NCBI GenBank assembly: GCA_035651655.1
Contig: DASRFG010000001.1
Location: 32,001-96,000 of the forward strand
Source: Terriglobales bacterium
Lineage (GTDB): Bacteria; Acidobacteriota; Terriglobia; Terriglobales; Acidobacteriaceae
Direction of reading: 5' to 3'
Length of the DNA stretch: 64,000 bases
Both the position numbers and the translations under genes were made by a program. The notes beneath the pieces were generated by a model. That model was given only the letters and a program-made list of their open reading frames with translations. It did no database searches and was not told where the DNA came from. Positions 63,854-64,000 of this stretch are shown in pieces. How positions within the stretch are numbered: the stretch's first letter is position 1; the number at the start of each line of letters is the position of its first letter.

Positions 63854-64000
63854 GATGCAGTTCCGGCGCAGGGGTGTGCCGCCCCCCCGGGGTTGGACCT
63901 GGTCGGCAAGATCAAGCAGGTCACCGACCCCACCCGGCACGTACGGCTCGCTTACGACAACATGGGACGCCTGACCGGCACCAGCACGCAGTCCTCGTTC
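63854..64000 (+). CDS. RHS/YD-repeat protein fragment (runs off the window)
   Basis: Frame open from 63854 to the window end, without a start. It reads GLDLVGKIKQVTDPTRHVRL then AYDNMGRLTGTSTQ, which is the YD-repeat pattern (x-Y-D-x-x-G-R-L) of RHS/polymorphic-toxin proteins. The preceding 30 bases contain a C7/G4 run (GCCCCCCCGGGG, 63881-63892) and unrelated residues. It could be the continuation of a large RHS gene outside the window, a silent RHS tip, or a relic abutting the neighbouring gene. Confidence 0.6.

Overview
This window looks like a piece of chromosome from a Gram-negative, GC-rich bacterium, most likely an Acidobacteriota (Terriglobia / Koribacter-like) species. The pointers are a complete Kdo (LPS inner core) pathway, TonB and AMIN-domain envelope proteins, an adenosylcobalamin-dependent ribonucleotide reductase, a vWA protein of the type common in acidobacteria, a DUF2277 protein and a high load of dispersed palindromic repeats. 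This is inference from gene content; no rRNA is present to settle it.

Layout. 0-5.2 kb (+): SppA C-terminus, HU/IHF, TrpG/PabA, PilZ, AMIN, TonB and KdsC. 5.3-16.4 kb (mostly -): TPR lipo/secreted protein, class A PBP, small membrane protein, ProS, KdsD, then a REP-array / RAYT transposase / inverted REP-array cassette, then KdsA and PyrG. KdsA, KdsD and KdsC make Kdo and PyrG makes the CTP that activates it. 16.6-27.5 kb: secreted hypothetical, GAF-GGDEF cyclase, MetK-AhcY (methyl cycle), a small duplicated relic, TldD, CBS protein, GalE, radical SAM/SPASM protein and a GT87-type membrane protein.

27.5-32.2 kb is an accessory island of lower GC: a decayed OLD-type ATPase/TOPRIM gene, a 137-bp direct repeat that contains the 3' half of tRNA-Val, a tRNA-Pro 3' half, a vWA protein, DUF2277, a Clp-N-like protein and then the intact tRNA-Val(GAC). 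No integrase is intact. It reads as the remains of several elements that accreted at tRNA genes.

32.2-43 kb: PgsA-like synthase, CysS, Fe/Mn superoxide dismutase (with a clear terminator), two small unknowns, the 1008-aa NrdJ, a response regulator and small membrane proteins. 43-48.6 kb: GT2-ThiE-membrane protein operon (-) diverging from a multi-TM protein plus orphan MacB-like permease (+), a small protein with a textbook RBS and a Trm112-like protein. 48.8-63.3 kb (+): FolD-CoaE, HtrA protease, cupredoxin, gamma-glutamyltranspeptidase, sugar isomerase, AsnS, arginase, Ddl, a long TPR protein, a LOG-family protein; then a membrane protein (-) and the start of an RHS/YD-repeat fragment at the right edge.

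The most unusual material is (i) the RAYT transposase bracketed by inverted repeat arrays of strict 65- and 66-bp period, (ii) the tRNA-Val/tRNA-Pro attachment-site relics, (iii) dispersed-repeat sequence read through as linker peptide inside NrdJ, (iv) a duplicated promoter/start region ahead of tldD, and (v) a tiny SD-led ORF translationally coupled to the radical SAM gene. I see no CRISPR array and no intact defence system.
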